Part shown: in pieces, positions 44,405 to 53,497 of the stretch
How the letters are laid out: each line of letters begins with the position of its first letter
Numbering within the stretch: position 1 is the stretch's first letter
NCBI GenBank assembly: GCA_022841705.1
Contig: JALHQZ010000003.1
Span: 124,001 to 188,000, forward strand
Direction: 5' to 3'
Source: Pirellulales bacterium
GTDB taxonomy: Bacteria > Planctomycetota > Planctomycetia > Pirellulales > Lacipirellulaceae
Length of the DNA: 64,000 bases
Translations under genes and position numbers: made by a program
The notes under the pieces: model-generated
The model's database searches: none
The model's input: only the letters and a program-made list of their open reading frames with translations
Told to the model about the DNA's origin: nothing

Positions 44405-45172
44405 CTAGCAAGTCTCGGCGGGTTCGTGGCACGGCATCGCCAGAGGCGGCAACACGGGTGGGGCGAACTTCGTGGCCGTGAGCGCTTTGTCGATCACTTC
44501 TCGATAGTGCGTTAGCCGCCGCTCGGCATCATCGAGCGCACCGCCGAAGCTTCGCTTTTCGTCCAAGTAAATCAGCGGCACCGCCACTTCGCGAATTTTA
44601 AGATTTCGGTGGGCCGCCTGCACCCATAACTCCAGCGGCATCGCGTAGCCCAGCTCGGTGACGTGCAGCTTCTTGAGAGCGCAGACCCGGTAGGCTTTGA
44701 ACCCACAGAAGGCGTCGGTCAGGTTGAGACCCAGCCGCTGATTGAGCTCCGCCGTGATCGTGAAGTTGATGCGGCGGCGATCGGCAGGCGCCACGCCTTG
44801 CGGATCGAGAAATTGATCGAGGTACCGGCTGCCAGACACGATGTCGGCAGTGCTGCACTCAGCGGCGAGTTGGCGAATGCGCTGCGGTTCATGCTGGCCA
44901 TCGCAGTCGATTGTTACCAGTGCTTGATAGCCGTGTTGAATCGCGTACTCGAACGCGGTCTTAAGCGCGGCGCCGTAGCCCCGATTCTCGGGGTGGCGGA
45001 CAACCGTCACATCGCGCCGCTCGGCAAGTAGTTGTGAAGTGCCATCGCCAGAACCATCGTCCACCACCAGCACGTCGTCGGCATAGCGCACAACTTCGTC
45101 AAGCACGCGGCTGACATGCCGGGCTTCGTTATACACCGGCAGTGCGGTCAAAAACTTGGGTAACGACGGCAT
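44405..45172 (-). CDS. Glycosyltransferase family 2 (dolichol-phosphate mannosyltransferase-like)
   Basis: A 255-residue GT-A enzyme. FLTALPVYNEARHVSRVLDEV opens the fold, then YADDVLVVDDGSGDGTSQLL with the DDGSxD motif at about 37-43, NRGYGAALKTAFEYA, the metal-binding DCDGQHEP at 89-96, and TADIVSGSRYLD. The C-terminal NLTDAFCGFKAYR is typical of DPM1-like enzymes that transfer a sugar to a polyprenyl phosphate. No C-terminal membrane helices are present. Substrate unknown; neighbours suggest a glycan or thiol pathway. Confidence 0.88.
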   Translation of the reverse strand: MPSLPKFLTALPVYNEARHVSRVLDEVVRYADDVLVVDDGSGDGTSQLLAERRDVTVVRHPENRGYGAALKTAFEYAIQHGYQALVTIDCDGQHEPQRIRQLAAECSTADIVSGSRYLDQFLDPQGVAPADRRRINFTITAELNQRLGLNLTDAFCGFKAYRVCALKKLHVTELGYAMPLELWVQAAHRNLKIREVAVPLIYLDEKRSFGGALDDAERRLTHYREVIDKALTATKFAPPVLPPLAMPCHEPAETC

Positions 45173-45305
45173 GGCGAGGTCTCCACCTGCGCGGAATTTT
45201 CTCTGGCAGGCCTAGCCGCGCTCGAAGGAGCATCGACCCGCGGCGGCCAAAACTTGAGGGGATGGGAGTGGCTTCGTTGCACTCGGTTGGCGCCAGCCGT
45301 GGCAC

Positions 45306-47747
45306 CTAGCATTGTAGATGCCAGCCTGGAAGGGTCAACTCGGAATCCGATTTCGAGATTTCCCACCGCCAAACGAGCTCCTCGCGTGCCAGTTGCCAGC
45401 GGGAAAAGACTTCGTCGTGAAGCGCAGCCTTTGCGGCTACCGCGGTGCGGCTGCTCAAAAGTAGCAAGCCTCCAGCCGGGGAAAAGTGTGTTTGTTGGGT
45501 CGGTTGTCTGGGCGGGGGATTTGTATTGCGACTCGCCGGGGGGATGGCCGATACCGCCAGAGTTTGGGCGGAAACCTGCGCGGTGGCGAGCGCGGCCGCA
45601 ACCGTGCGGTTGTCGCGCCAGATGGTGTAATCGGCCGCGTCGACCACGCCGTTGCCGTTGCCGTCGGCTTGCAGCCCCATCCCGCTGGTGGCGCCAAAGT
45701 TAGTGCGCCAGAACGTATGGTCAGCATTGTTCACTGTGCCGTTACGATCGTAATCGCCCAGTAAAAAATCGTTGTCCGCGTTTTGCACGGCGACCGTTTT
45801 ATTGGCGGCTGATGTGAAATCGACATCGCTCAGCACATCGTCCACGGCGATCGTCACCGTCACCGATTTAGTCCCATCGACCGCGGCATCATCCACCCCG
45901 CGCACGGTCACCGTTTGAGCAACATTCCAATTTGCTTTCGTGAACGTCAGCAGGGCGCCCGAATCGATCGCAACTTCCGCGGTGTTCGCGCTGCTCACCC
46001 GGAGTACAACATCGCAAATTGGCTGGACGGCAAGCACAACGGTGAACGTGTCGGTTGTGCCCACCTCCGAGACCTGCGTGGAACTACCTGTCTGCGCGAC
46101 GGTAAAGTTTCCCGATCCCGCCGTGCCGGGATTTTGGCGGTACCAACTCAGCGTGTCGTCGGCGCCCGAGCCGCCAATAATGTCGAGCCGCTGATCGCCG
46201 TCCAAGTCGGCCGCAAAGACCGTTGTTCCCCCCTCTGCCGCGGAGCCCACGATGACTTGCGTGAACGTCCCCGAACCGTTGTTGCGGTGCAGACGGATCT
46301 GCGCGATGCCGGCCGAGCTGAGCGCGTCGGAAGCGGTTACCACGTCGGCGTCGCCATCACCATCGACGTCCGCCACGGCGACCGGCTGGGGCCGCGTCAG
46401 TCCCGAAGCAACTGTGCGAGCCGTCGACCAACTGCTCCCCGTACCGCTGGTATTCGCGAACCAATCAACGCGGTTCTCACTGTACGAAGGCACCACCACG
46501 TCCAGGTCGCCATCGCCGTCTACATCGACGGGCGTCACGCCATCGGCTCGCGGTTCGCCGGTGGCGGTCGAGGCGGCGCGAATCGTCGTCCCGCCGCCCC
46601 AATTTCCGCTGAACGGCGTTGCGTCGTTTCGATACCACGCAATGCGATTGCTGCCCGCGGCGGCGGTTACCAAATCAATCCAGCCATCGCCATCGATATC
46701 CGCCGCCGAAACATCGGCCAGCCCCAACTGAGTAGCGCTGTTGACGGTCACACTCGCGGCGAAGGTCCGGTCGCCATTGTTCTGAAAGATGCGCACCAAG
46801 CCATCGTTCAGTCCGGCGATCGCCACATCCGGCCGCCCGTCGCGATTGAGATCCGCCACCACCACCGCCCGGGCGCCATCGGAGAGCGTCGATATGGTCC
46901 GCGCCGTGAAACTGCTTCCCGTGCCGTTGTTTTCGAACCACGCCAACCGATCATCAAGCTCGGAAACGCTGAGGATGTCGAGATCGCCATCCGCATCGAG
47001 GTCGGCCACGTGCGTCTTCACCGGCCCGTTGACCGCCAGCGTCGGATTCACGACTGTGCGGGTCCAGGCTGCCCCGCCCGTATTGCGGTACCAAGCGATG
47101 GTGTCGGTGTTGTAGCCAGCCGTAACCACATCGAGTCGGCCATCGTTGTCGATGTCCGCGGCGCGCACGTCCGAAACAAGGTCCTCATTGCCGATGAAGA
47201 TTTCAGCGCCAAAGCTGCCGAGTCCGCGCTGGGCAGGATTCACCGTTACCGCGTAGTCCTCCACTTCACCAGCGCTGGCGGCCCCTGTCTCACCCACGCC
47301 GCCCGAAGTGGAACTGATGCGAAAGCGGGCATAAGTGCGACAAGCGAGCGCAGTGGAAGGAATATCGAACGAAAGATTATTCGTCCCCGTGACGACAGCG
47401 CGGCCATTAAAAATCTGTTCGTTCGATCCGCTGAACGAGCCATCGCCGTTGAAGTCGATCCAGGCATCGAGCACGCCGCTAGCGCCGGCGACGACGACCG
47501 AGACGGTGGCGTTCACTTGACCAGCGCGCATTGTGCCGAAGGTGACGCCATCATCGGCTCCGTCGGCGTCGGCCAGGACTGACGGTTGACTGGCGGATTC
47601 CATTGTCACGGTCGCGCTCCCGAGGCGCGGGCCGCCGATCGTGTGACTAGCGTCGCCATACGATTCGGGGGCATCCCCAAAATCGGCCGCCAGCGGCATC
47701 CGCGGCTCTAAAGTTTCCAAATGCAGCCGCCGGTTGTGCGTGCGCAT
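45306..47747 (-). CDS. Secreted FG-GAP/VCBS-repeat protein with GEVED and dockerin modules
   Basis: An 813-residue exported protein. The short basic N-terminus RRLHLETLEPRMPLAAD is the planctomycete LExR-type motif. A GEVED-type region (residues about 10-165; AWIDFNGDGSFSGSNEQIFNG, SAGEVEDYAV) is followed by seven or more FG-GAP repeats (about 180-530) with D-x-D/N-x-D-x-x-D-x-x calcium loops such as ADIDNDGRLDVVT and ADLNRDGRPDVAIA. Next come a Calx-beta-like domain and two dockerin-like EF hands (GDYDRNGTVNNADHTFWR, DGNGNGVVDAADYTIWRDN). The last 90 residues show no motif. ATG at 47747 has AAGG upstream. A beta-propeller for surface adhesion is likely. Confidence 0.85.
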   Translation of the reverse strand: MRTHNRRLHLETLEPRMPLAADFGDAPESYGDASHTIGGPRLGSATVTMESASQPSVLADADGADDGVTFGTMRAGQVNATVSVVVAGASGVLDAWIDFNGDGSFSGSNEQIFNGRAVVTGTNNLSFDIPSTALACRTYARFRISSTSGGVGETGAASAGEVEDYAVTVNPAQRGLGSFGAEIFIGNEDLVSDVRAADIDNDGRLDVVTAGYNTDTIAWYRNTGGAAWTRTVVNPTLAVNGPVKTHVADLDADGDLDILSVSELDDRLAWFENNGTGSSFTARTISTLSDGARAVVVADLNRDGRPDVAIAGLNDGLVRIFQNNGDRTFAASVTVNSATQLGLADVSAADIDGDGWIDLVTAAAGSNRIAWYRNDATPFSGNWGGGTTIRAASTATGEPRADGVTPVDVDGDGDLDVVVPSYSENRVDWFANTSGTGSSWSTARTVASGLTRPQPVAVADVDGDGDADVVTASDALSSAGIAQIRLHRNNGSGTFTQVIVGSAAEGGTTVFAADLDGDQRLDIIGGSGADDTLSWYRQNPGTAGSGNFTVAQTGSSTQVSEVGTTDTFTVVLAVQPICDVVLRVSSANTAEVAIDSGALLTFTKANWNVAQTVTVRGVDDAAVDGTKSVTVTIAVDDVLSDVDFTSAANKTVAVQNADNDFLLGDYDRNGTVNNADHTFWRTNFGATSGMGLQADGNGNGVVDAADYTIWRDNRTVAAALATAQVSAQTLAVSAIPPASRNTNPPPRQPTQQTHFSPAGGLLLLSSRTAVAAKAALHDEVFSRWQLAREELVWRWEISKSDSELTLPGWHLQC

Positions 47748-47902
47748 GATCACCTTCGCTCGTTGTTCCGCCCTTGCCCCGTGGGTTCACCCTAACACCG
47801 GCAAGGTGATTTAGGCAAGCAAATTTGCAATCTTGCTAAGGCCAGCCCGCAAACTGCGGACCTTTTCCCACGACTGAGGGCCGATTCCGCGGGGGGATGT
47901 CA

Positions 47903-48694
47903 TCAGCCGCTGATTCGCTTGACCGGGTCCTGCTCGTTTCGGCTGGCGAACACCGTTAGCTGGGGGAACGCCGCCGCCAGTTCGTCGGCTAGTTCCGCAA
48001 CGGCGAACCGCTCACTGGCAAAGTGCCCGACGAGGATGAGCCCCAGTCCGCGTGCCTGAGCGGCGAGGCAATCGTGAAACGTCGCCTCACCCGTCACCAA
48101 GGCCCCGCACCCAGCCTGCACCGCGGCGGCCACGAACGACCCGCCACTGCCACAGGCAAACGCAACCCGTTCGGCCAACTGATGGCGCGAGCCGACCATG
48201 TCAACCGAATCGACTTTGAGGAGCTGCGCGAGCTTTTCGGTCAGGTCCGCGAGCATCGTATGCGGTGGCAGCACTCCGGCGCGGCCGGCGCCGAGTGTCG
48301 CATCGTTCTCCAGCGGTTGCAGTGGAGTGATATCGGCGCAACCCGCCTTCGTTGCGAGCCGTTGATTGATACCACTGGCCGCCGAATCAAACGCCGTGTG
48401 TGGGCTGTAGATCGCTACACCCGCGCGGGCCAGCTTCCACAACGTGGCGCCTTCGGGTGTGTCGGTCGTAATGCGCTGCACTGGGCGGAAGAGTACGGGG
48501 TGATGAGAGACAATCAGCTCGGCCTTTTCCTTGATCGCCTCCGCCGCCGATTCTGGTGTCACCGTGAGACACGTCATCACCTTGGTGACCGGCTCCCCCG
48601 CATCGCCCCACAATAGGCCAACGTTGTCCCACGACTCCGCGAGCGTGAGAGGGGCAAACGTTTCGAGGTGGGTTAGGAGGTCGGCGATGGTCAT
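47903..48694 (-). CDS. Nif3-like dinuclear metal centre protein
   Basis: A 263-residue member of the Nif3/YbgI/DUF34 family. MTIADLLTHLETFAPLTLAESWDNVGLLWGD opens it, and metal ligands lie in IVSHHPVLFRP (His-His), SPHTAFDSAASGIN and LVTGEATFHD with LGLILVGHFASERFAV. These coordinate two metal ions. The biochemical role of the family is debated (GTP cyclohydrolase 1 type 2 annotations are common). The start (48694) begins the conserved strand. Divergent from the esterase gene; the intergenic 194 bases hold no gene. Confidence 0.92.
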   Translation of the reverse strand: MTIADLLTHLETFAPLTLAESWDNVGLLWGDAGEPVTKVMTCLTVTPESAAEAIKEKAELIVSHHPVLFRPVQRITTDTPEGATLWKLARAGVAIYSPHTAFDSAASGINQRLATKAGCADITPLQPLENDATLGAGRAGVLPPHTMLADLTEKLAQLLKVDSVDMVGSRHQLAERVAFACGSGGSFVAAAVQAGCGALVTGEATFHDCLAAQARGLGLILVGHFASERFAVAELADELAAAFPQLTVFASRNEQDPVKRISG

Positions 48695-48888
48695 TGATCT
48701 CAACTTTGGCAAAGCAGTTGGAATGGTGACCGACGATCACCGCTATCCCACAACAGCACCATTCTCCAGAGGAATCCATCCAACGTCAAACGCAACGTTA
48801 TCTCGTGTAGCGAGTGCTTTACTTTTCTTCAGGAGCAGGTCATAAGGAAGTACGCGATTCTCGTCACCAACCTCATCGGCATAAACCT

Positions 48889-49764
48889 ATGATTCTTCAA
48901 TCTCGGCTATCGTTAGTGGTTGTCGGTTTACTTGCTGTGGGAGTTCCGGCCCTCGGGCACCCCCCCAGCCGCGTCTACGACTCCCTGGAACTCCCCAGTA
49001 AAATCCTTGGCGTTCAGAAAAAGTACGCGGTCTACTTGCCGCCGGGCTACGACCAATCAGCCCGCAAGTATCCGGTGCTCTACCTGCTGCATGGCGCCGG
49101 CGATGACCAAACCGGCTGGATTCAATTTGGCGAAGTGCAGCACATCGCCGACCGCGCGATTGCCGCCGGTGAAGCAACGCCGATGATTATCGTCATGCCG
49201 GACGCCAGCGGCGAGCGGCTGGGGTATTTCAACTCGGTCGATGGCAAGTGGAAGTACGAAGATTATTTCTTCGGCGAATTTTTGCCGACAGTTGAAAAGG
49301 AGTACGCAATCAAAAGCGAAAAACGCTATCGTGCCGTGGCGGGGCTTTCGATGGGCGGCGGCGGGTCGTTCATGTACGCGCTACATCACCCTGAACTCTT
49401 TTCTGCAGCGTGCCCGCTGAGCGCTTATGTCGGGCCACTGTCGCTCGAAGAGTTCCACGAGGATTTAAAGAAACACAATGTTCCGTTCGAGGAACCGCAG
49501 CTCGAACCGTACCTGGCGCGGAATAACGCGCTCCGACTCATCGAAACGATGTCCGACAAAGAAATTTCCGCCGTCCGGTGGTACATCGACTGCGGCGATG
49601 ACGACTTTCTCTACGAGGGCAACTCTCTCGCGCACATCGCCCTGCACAAAAGAAAGATTTCGCACGAGTTCCGCGTCCGGGATGGCGGGCACCAGTGGAG
49701 CTACTGGCGGTCGGCACTGCCAGAGGTGCTGAAGTTTGTGTCGGCGGGATTTCACCAACCGTAG
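48889..49764 (+). CDS. Secreted alpha/beta-hydrolase esterase (esterase D/feruloyl-esterase-like)
   Basis: A 291-residue protein with a signal peptide (RLSLVVVGLLAVGVPALG). The fold is alpha/beta-hydrolase: VYLPPGYDQSARKYPVLYLLHGAGDDQTGW, with the oxyanion HG, the nucleophile Ser in AGLSMGGGGSFMYAL (G-x-S-x-G), and a catalytic His in RVRDGGHQWSYWRSALPEVL. Members hydrolyse acyl groups from sugars or other carbohydrate esters. The start is the ATG at 48889, which begins the signal peptide. Alone on its strand here. Confidence 0.9.
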   Translation: MILQSRLSLVVVGLLAVGVPALGHPPSRVYDSLELPSKILGVQKKYAVYLPPGYDQSARKYPVLYLLHGAGDDQTGWIQFGEVQHIADRAIAAGEATPMIIVMPDASGERLGYFNSVDGKWKYEDYFFGEFLPTVEKEYAIKSEKRYRAVAGLSMGGGGSFMYALHHPELFSAACPLSAYVGPLSLEEFHEDLKKHNVPFEEPQLEPYLARNNALRLIETMSDKEISAVRWYIDCGDDDFLYEGNSLAHIALHKRKISHEFRVRDGGHQWSYWRSALPEVLKFVSAGFHQP

Positions 49765-49765
49765 G

Positions 49766-49844
49766 CCGTGGGTTAGGCGTTCTAGCCTAACTTGCGGACA
49801 AACCGGCTTTGCACCACCCGTCAGGCTAGAAAGCCTAAACCACG
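49766..49844. repeat. Inverted repeat between esterase and the 910-residue protein gene
   Basis: Arms 49766-49791 and 49820-49844 (about 25 bases, built on GTGGGTTAGGC and TCTAGCCTAAC words) pair with three or four mismatches around a 28-base centre. The right arm ends exactly at the base before the stop codon of the convergent minus-strand gene. It is a bidirectional hairpin between two convergent genes and may end transcription of both. Confidence 0.82.
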
Positions 49845-52577
49845 TTAGCGCTCCGCCACAAAGCGGTGAATGAGCACCCGCGAGCCGTTGATTTCCACCA
49901 GCTTGAGCGTGAACTCTTGGCCGATGAGCTCCGCGCCCTTCGAGTACATGTAGGTCTTCTTATCCCCTTCGGCGCCGAGTTCGAATACCTGCATCCGTTT
50001 GCGGCGACGTAACGGATTCGTGAGCTGGCATTCGAAGTTCACCGGCTGCGCCGCTTGGTTGGCCATCCGTTGGTGAACCACCAACCGACCTTGGGAATCG
50101 AGCTCTGTTTTGATCTTGATGGAGATATCCCCCAGTCCGATTGCGACGTTCCGCCACACGCTGAAGCGATACGGCTGATCGGCTTCCACTTCAAAGTCGA
50201 TCCGCACCGGTTGTTGACCATATGCGGCGTTCTTCAGCTTGACCCCGAACGCGCTGCGATGCGGCTCATGCGGCTTGATGCGGAACTCAACCAGGCCGGT
50301 GACTTCCCACGAATCGGTTTTTTCCAGTTCGCCTTGCTGACGAAGTTTAATCTGGTCGGGCACGAACAACCGCACCGTCCCGCCAATCCCTTGCCCAAAC
50401 GTGTTTTGGAGTTGCAACGTGAGTGGGTGTTCTACGTCGAACACGCTGGGCAGATTTTCTTCTTCAAACTTTACCGCCATGCTCCAGCGCGTAATCGCTT
50501 CATTCAGTCCGACGACGAAGGTGGGAATTGTTCCCACCGGAATTTCTACGCCGGAATCTCGGTCCTTGAGCGCCTGTCGCTTGCCCCACACATTTATTTG
50601 TTCGAGCGAACTGCCGCAGGTCAGCAATTCGTCACCTGGTGCGCTGCTCCAAATGACCATCACCACTTGGCCATCCGTCCGCCGAAACACGCGGTTCTTG
50701 CTTCCTCGCGGCAATTGCAGTTCGCCGAGGTACACCGCGCCGGCCAGAAGCTGCGCGGTGGTCCGCCAGGGCAAGAGCAGCTCACCCGGTGCACCGTCGG
50801 AGTTCATGATGCCCGTGGTGCCCGAGAAGGGATTGGAAACAAAAATCCCCTCGGCGCCGCTGACCTTCGCGGTGACCATTTGCAGCACTAACTCGCGTAC
50901 GCGGTCGTCGTGCTGGGGTTCCGGCGCGCTCTCATCGGCTTTGGCCGACGGATCGATCAGCACCCACCGGCGGCCGCCCGGGGTGCGGGTCGCCAAACGC
51001 TCTTCAAGTTGAGCGGCGGTCAGGGGTGGTCGGGCTGAAAGTTGTTCAAACTCCCAGCTCTTAAGGTCGTGGGTTGCCGGTTGATTCCAGCCCCAGCCCA
51101 GGCCAAGTTTCACGTCCTGCCCAAACCGGAACAACCGCCGCTGAATGTCAGCGATTCTCGCCGCGAGATCGCTGTAGCCGACGAAGCTGGTGTCAAAATC
51201 ATCGCCTAATTGCCACCAACGAATTCGCAGCGAGAGCCGGGCCATCACATGGTCGTACTTCGCGAGCCAGTTCGCCGCGTCACCTTGAAAAATCCCGGCA
51301 ATCGGCCAGTTCTCACTGACGGGCGCATCAGGCGACGCCTCGGCGTCCGGATCGAGCATGATGCCGACAGTTTCAATATTCTTCGCCCCTAAGAGATCCG
51401 CGAACCGCACCAGATGATCGGCGTGCTCCACGTCACTCGGCTCAAACCACGCCGGAACCTTGACCCAGTTAACGCCCGTCAACGGCAGTAGTTCTTGCAG
51501 CACCTTTAGAAGTTCTCCGTCGTACAGTCGGGTCTGCCGCGGATCGGGGAGCGTCCAGCCAAACTCACCTACTTCCGCTTCACCCAAATTCTTACCGACG
51601 ACAGCGACCGTGCATTCCTTGGTATGGATTTGATTGCCGGTGGTGGCGCTGATCATTTGCGCGCGAATTTGGTAGAACCCGAAATCATTGATCGGAGGCC
51701 GCCAGCGCGTCAGGGCTTCGTAGCCGATCCGGTGCGCTGCGATGCCGTACTTAATGTCCGACGTTTCGACCGCCTTTTCGTAAAGCAGTTTGCCCGCGAC
51801 CTTTTCCGAGTGCTCATCGCCAATCTTCACATTCGAGGCGTCGTACAACTGAAACTTAATGATCGGCGATTTTTCGTTAATGCCCGATAAGGAGCAAGTA
51901 ACCTCGACGTCGTTCGGGTTCGAGTAGACATTGAAGCGGCTGTCGGTGGTGAGCTGCATGCTGGGCTGGCGCGCGAGCCAGACATCTGCCACCCGCACCT
52001 CGCCATGCACATCACCGCGCTGGCCACGAAGGGCGTCAATCCGAATCACCGCCCGATCCACATCATTGGCATACGGCTTCTGCGGGCCAATTTCGACTTG
52101 TTTCCACTCCTTGTTGTCGGAAAAGTTGACCTGCTGGCGTTCGGTCTGACGCACCTCGCCGGCCGAGTTCTTGAACTCCAGTCGCACATCGACCGAAGTA
52201 TGGCTGGCCTGCGTTGCTTTCAGCTTCAGCACCAGCTTGTAGCCGAATCTCGGCAGCGCCAGGATCGGCGGGCTCGAAATGCTGGCGGAGGAACCTTCGA
52301 GTTGGATTGCGAGACAGCGGCCCGACTCTACGGAATCGTCATCGACGATTGCCGTTTGCACATAATTGGGGAACTGCTCACCGTGCTCGCGAGTCCAGTT
52401 GTCCGGCCAGTCGTCGTAATTCCGATCAACGGCATCGTCGAACTTGCAGACAAAAACATCGAGTAGTTCGGTGTCGAGTTGCGACGGTTTATTCTCACCC
52501 CGCGCAGCATTGCCCAACAGCGACATCAACAGGGCGCCGACAATCAACCGGTAGCGACTTTCGGGGGCAAAAATCAT
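49845..52577 (-). CDS. Large exported protein, unknown function
   Basis: A 910-residue protein with a signal peptide (YRLIVGALLMSLLGNAARG). Residues about 40-200 look like a beta-sandwich carbohydrate-binding-like region (DNWTREHGEQFPNYV, LEFKNSAGEVRQTERQQVNFSDNKEWKQVEIG). A middle part (GVNWVKVPAWFEPSDVEHADHLVRFADLLGAKNIETVGIMLDPD, about 370-415) reads like a TIM-barrel glycosidase, with WWQLGDDFD following. The last 250 residues are beta-rich. I assign no family. It could be an enzyme lacking recognisable catalytic motifs. Its start divergently faces the TIM-barrel gene. Confidence 0.8.
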   Translation of the reverse strand: MIFAPESRYRLIVGALLMSLLGNAARGENKPSQLDTELLDVFVCKFDDAVDRNYDDWPDNWTREHGEQFPNYVQTAIVDDDSVESGRCLAIQLEGSSASISSPPILALPRFGYKLVLKLKATQASHTSVDVRLEFKNSAGEVRQTERQQVNFSDNKEWKQVEIGPQKPYANDVDRAVIRIDALRGQRGDVHGEVRVADVWLARQPSMQLTTDSRFNVYSNPNDVEVTCSLSGINEKSPIIKFQLYDASNVKIGDEHSEKVAGKLLYEKAVETSDIKYGIAAHRIGYEALTRWRPPINDFGFYQIRAQMISATTGNQIHTKECTVAVVGKNLGEAEVGEFGWTLPDPRQTRLYDGELLKVLQELLPLTGVNWVKVPAWFEPSDVEHADHLVRFADLLGAKNIETVGIMLDPDAEASPDAPVSENWPIAGIFQGDAANWLAKYDHVMARLSLRIRWWQLGDDFDTSFVGYSDLAARIADIQRRLFRFGQDVKLGLGWGWNQPATHDLKSWEFEQLSARPPLTAAQLEERLATRTPGGRRWVLIDPSAKADESAPEPQHDDRVRELVLQMVTAKVSGAEGIFVSNPFSGTTGIMNSDGAPGELLLPWRTTAQLLAGAVYLGELQLPRGSKNRVFRRTDGQVVMVIWSSAPGDELLTCGSSLEQINVWGKRQALKDRDSGVEIPVGTIPTFVVGLNEAITRWSMAVKFEEENLPSVFDVEHPLTLQLQNTFGQGIGGTVRLFVPDQIKLRQQGELEKTDSWEVTGLVEFRIKPHEPHRSAFGVKLKNAAYGQQPVRIDFEVEADQPYRFSVWRNVAIGLGDISIKIKTELDSQGRLVVHQRMANQAAQPVNFECQLTNPLRRRKRMQVFELGAEGDKKTYMYSKGAELIGQEFTLKLVEINGSRVLIHRFVAER

Positions 52578-52679
52578 AATGAGCCGACCTGTCCAAACGA
52601 ACTGTCAAACTGTACCGTAAAACCCAGGGTCCTAGCGCCTTTCGCGAAGAATCCCCTCCCCGAATCAATCGATACAACC

Positions 52680-53459
52680 GTGTCAGAAGTTAGAATCGGC
52701 ATCCAAACGCGTAGTCTCCGCCAACCGCTGCGGGTAGCGCTGCGCACCGCCGCCGAGTTAGGGGCCGACGGTGTGGAGCTCGACCTTCGCAACGAGCTAT
52801 CCACCGGCGAGTTCACCCGCACCGCAGTGCGCGAATTTCGCAAGTTGCTGGATGATCTTCGGTTGAAATTCGCCGCCGGGGTGTTCCCCACGCGGCGCGA
52901 TTTTGGTGATGCCGACGATCTGGAGCGCCGTGTTGCCGCCGTACTGCAAGCGATGCCGGTGGTGCGCGAGCTCGGGGCTGGGCTGTTGGTGGTGCGTCCC
53001 GGTCGGATCGATGCGAGCGATGGCCCCCGCCACGCGCGAATGGTGGAGTCGCTCACCGCGCTCGCGATGCACGGCGAACGTGTCGGCGCCCAACTGCTCC
53101 TGCACCTTGGCGACACGGCGCCGGCGGCGCTCGCGGAACTACTCTCGCAACTACCGGAAGGACTCGTTGGCGTGGCGCTGCATCCCGGTGAACTTTTGCG
53201 CGCCGGTCACGCTCCGCGCGCGGCACTTGAAGAGCTTGGACCGCATGTGCGCTACCTCTACGCCGCCGACGCCGTGCATGACTTGGGTTCGCGCCGCGTG
53301 GTGGAAGTGGAACTCGGCCGGGGTGTGACAGAGCTACCAGAACTGTTGGGCTCGCTCGAAGAGTTTGGCTTCCGCGGGTGGACGACGATCGAACGGCTCT
53401 CGGGTTCGAACCCGGTGGAGGATATCGGCAACGCGGTAGCGTTTTTGCGGGCGCTGTAA
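52680..53459 (+). CDS. Sugar phosphate isomerase/epimerase-like TIM-barrel protein
   Basis: A 259-residue cytoplasmic AP_endonuc_2-type TIM barrel (the GTG start at 52680 gives SEVRIGIQTRSLRQPLRVALRTAAELGADGVELDLRNE, the first strands). Later strands include ELGAGLLVVRPGRID, GAQLLLHLGDTAPAALAEL and GVALHPGELLRAGH, and GFRGWTTIERLSGSNP is the last strand with a conserved Glu. No signal peptide, in contrast with the paralogous-looking gene at 13.0 kb. The 67 residues upstream in the open frame have no family features and overlap the divergent 910-residue gene. Substrate unknown. Confidence 0.85.
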   Translation: MSEVRIGIQTRSLRQPLRVALRTAAELGADGVELDLRNELSTGEFTRTAVREFRKLLDDLRLKFAAGVFPTRRDFGDADDLERRVAAVLQAMPVVRELGAGLLVVRPGRIDASDGPRHARMVESLTALAMHGERVGAQLLLHLGDTAPAALAELLSQLPEGLVGVALHPGELLRAGHAPRAALEELGPHVRYLYAADAVHDLGSRRVVEVELGRGVTELPELLGSLEEFGFRGWTTIERLSGSNPVEDIGNAVAFLRAL

Positions 53460-53467
53460 GTTGTTGC

Positions 53468-53490
53468 AGCTTGGCCTCCTAGGCCGAGCT
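53468..53490. repeat. Palindrome between convergent TIM-barrel and DUF58 genes
   Basis: AGCTTGGCCT/AGGCCGAGCT (one mismatch) with loop CCT forms a short hairpin, eight bases after the TIM-barrel stop and seven bases before the DUF58 stop on the other strand. It is the same word as the three-unit repeat at 26438. Flanking GTTG/CAAC words could extend it. Confidence 0.8.
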
Positions 53491-53497
53491 ACAGCCC

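Noticed and set aside
45915..47582. A 555-residue plus-strand open frame inside the FG-GAP protein gene
   Set aside because: It is antisense to calcium-loop repeats; the repeated codons for Asp/Gly on the minus strand leave an open frame on the other strand. No family features.
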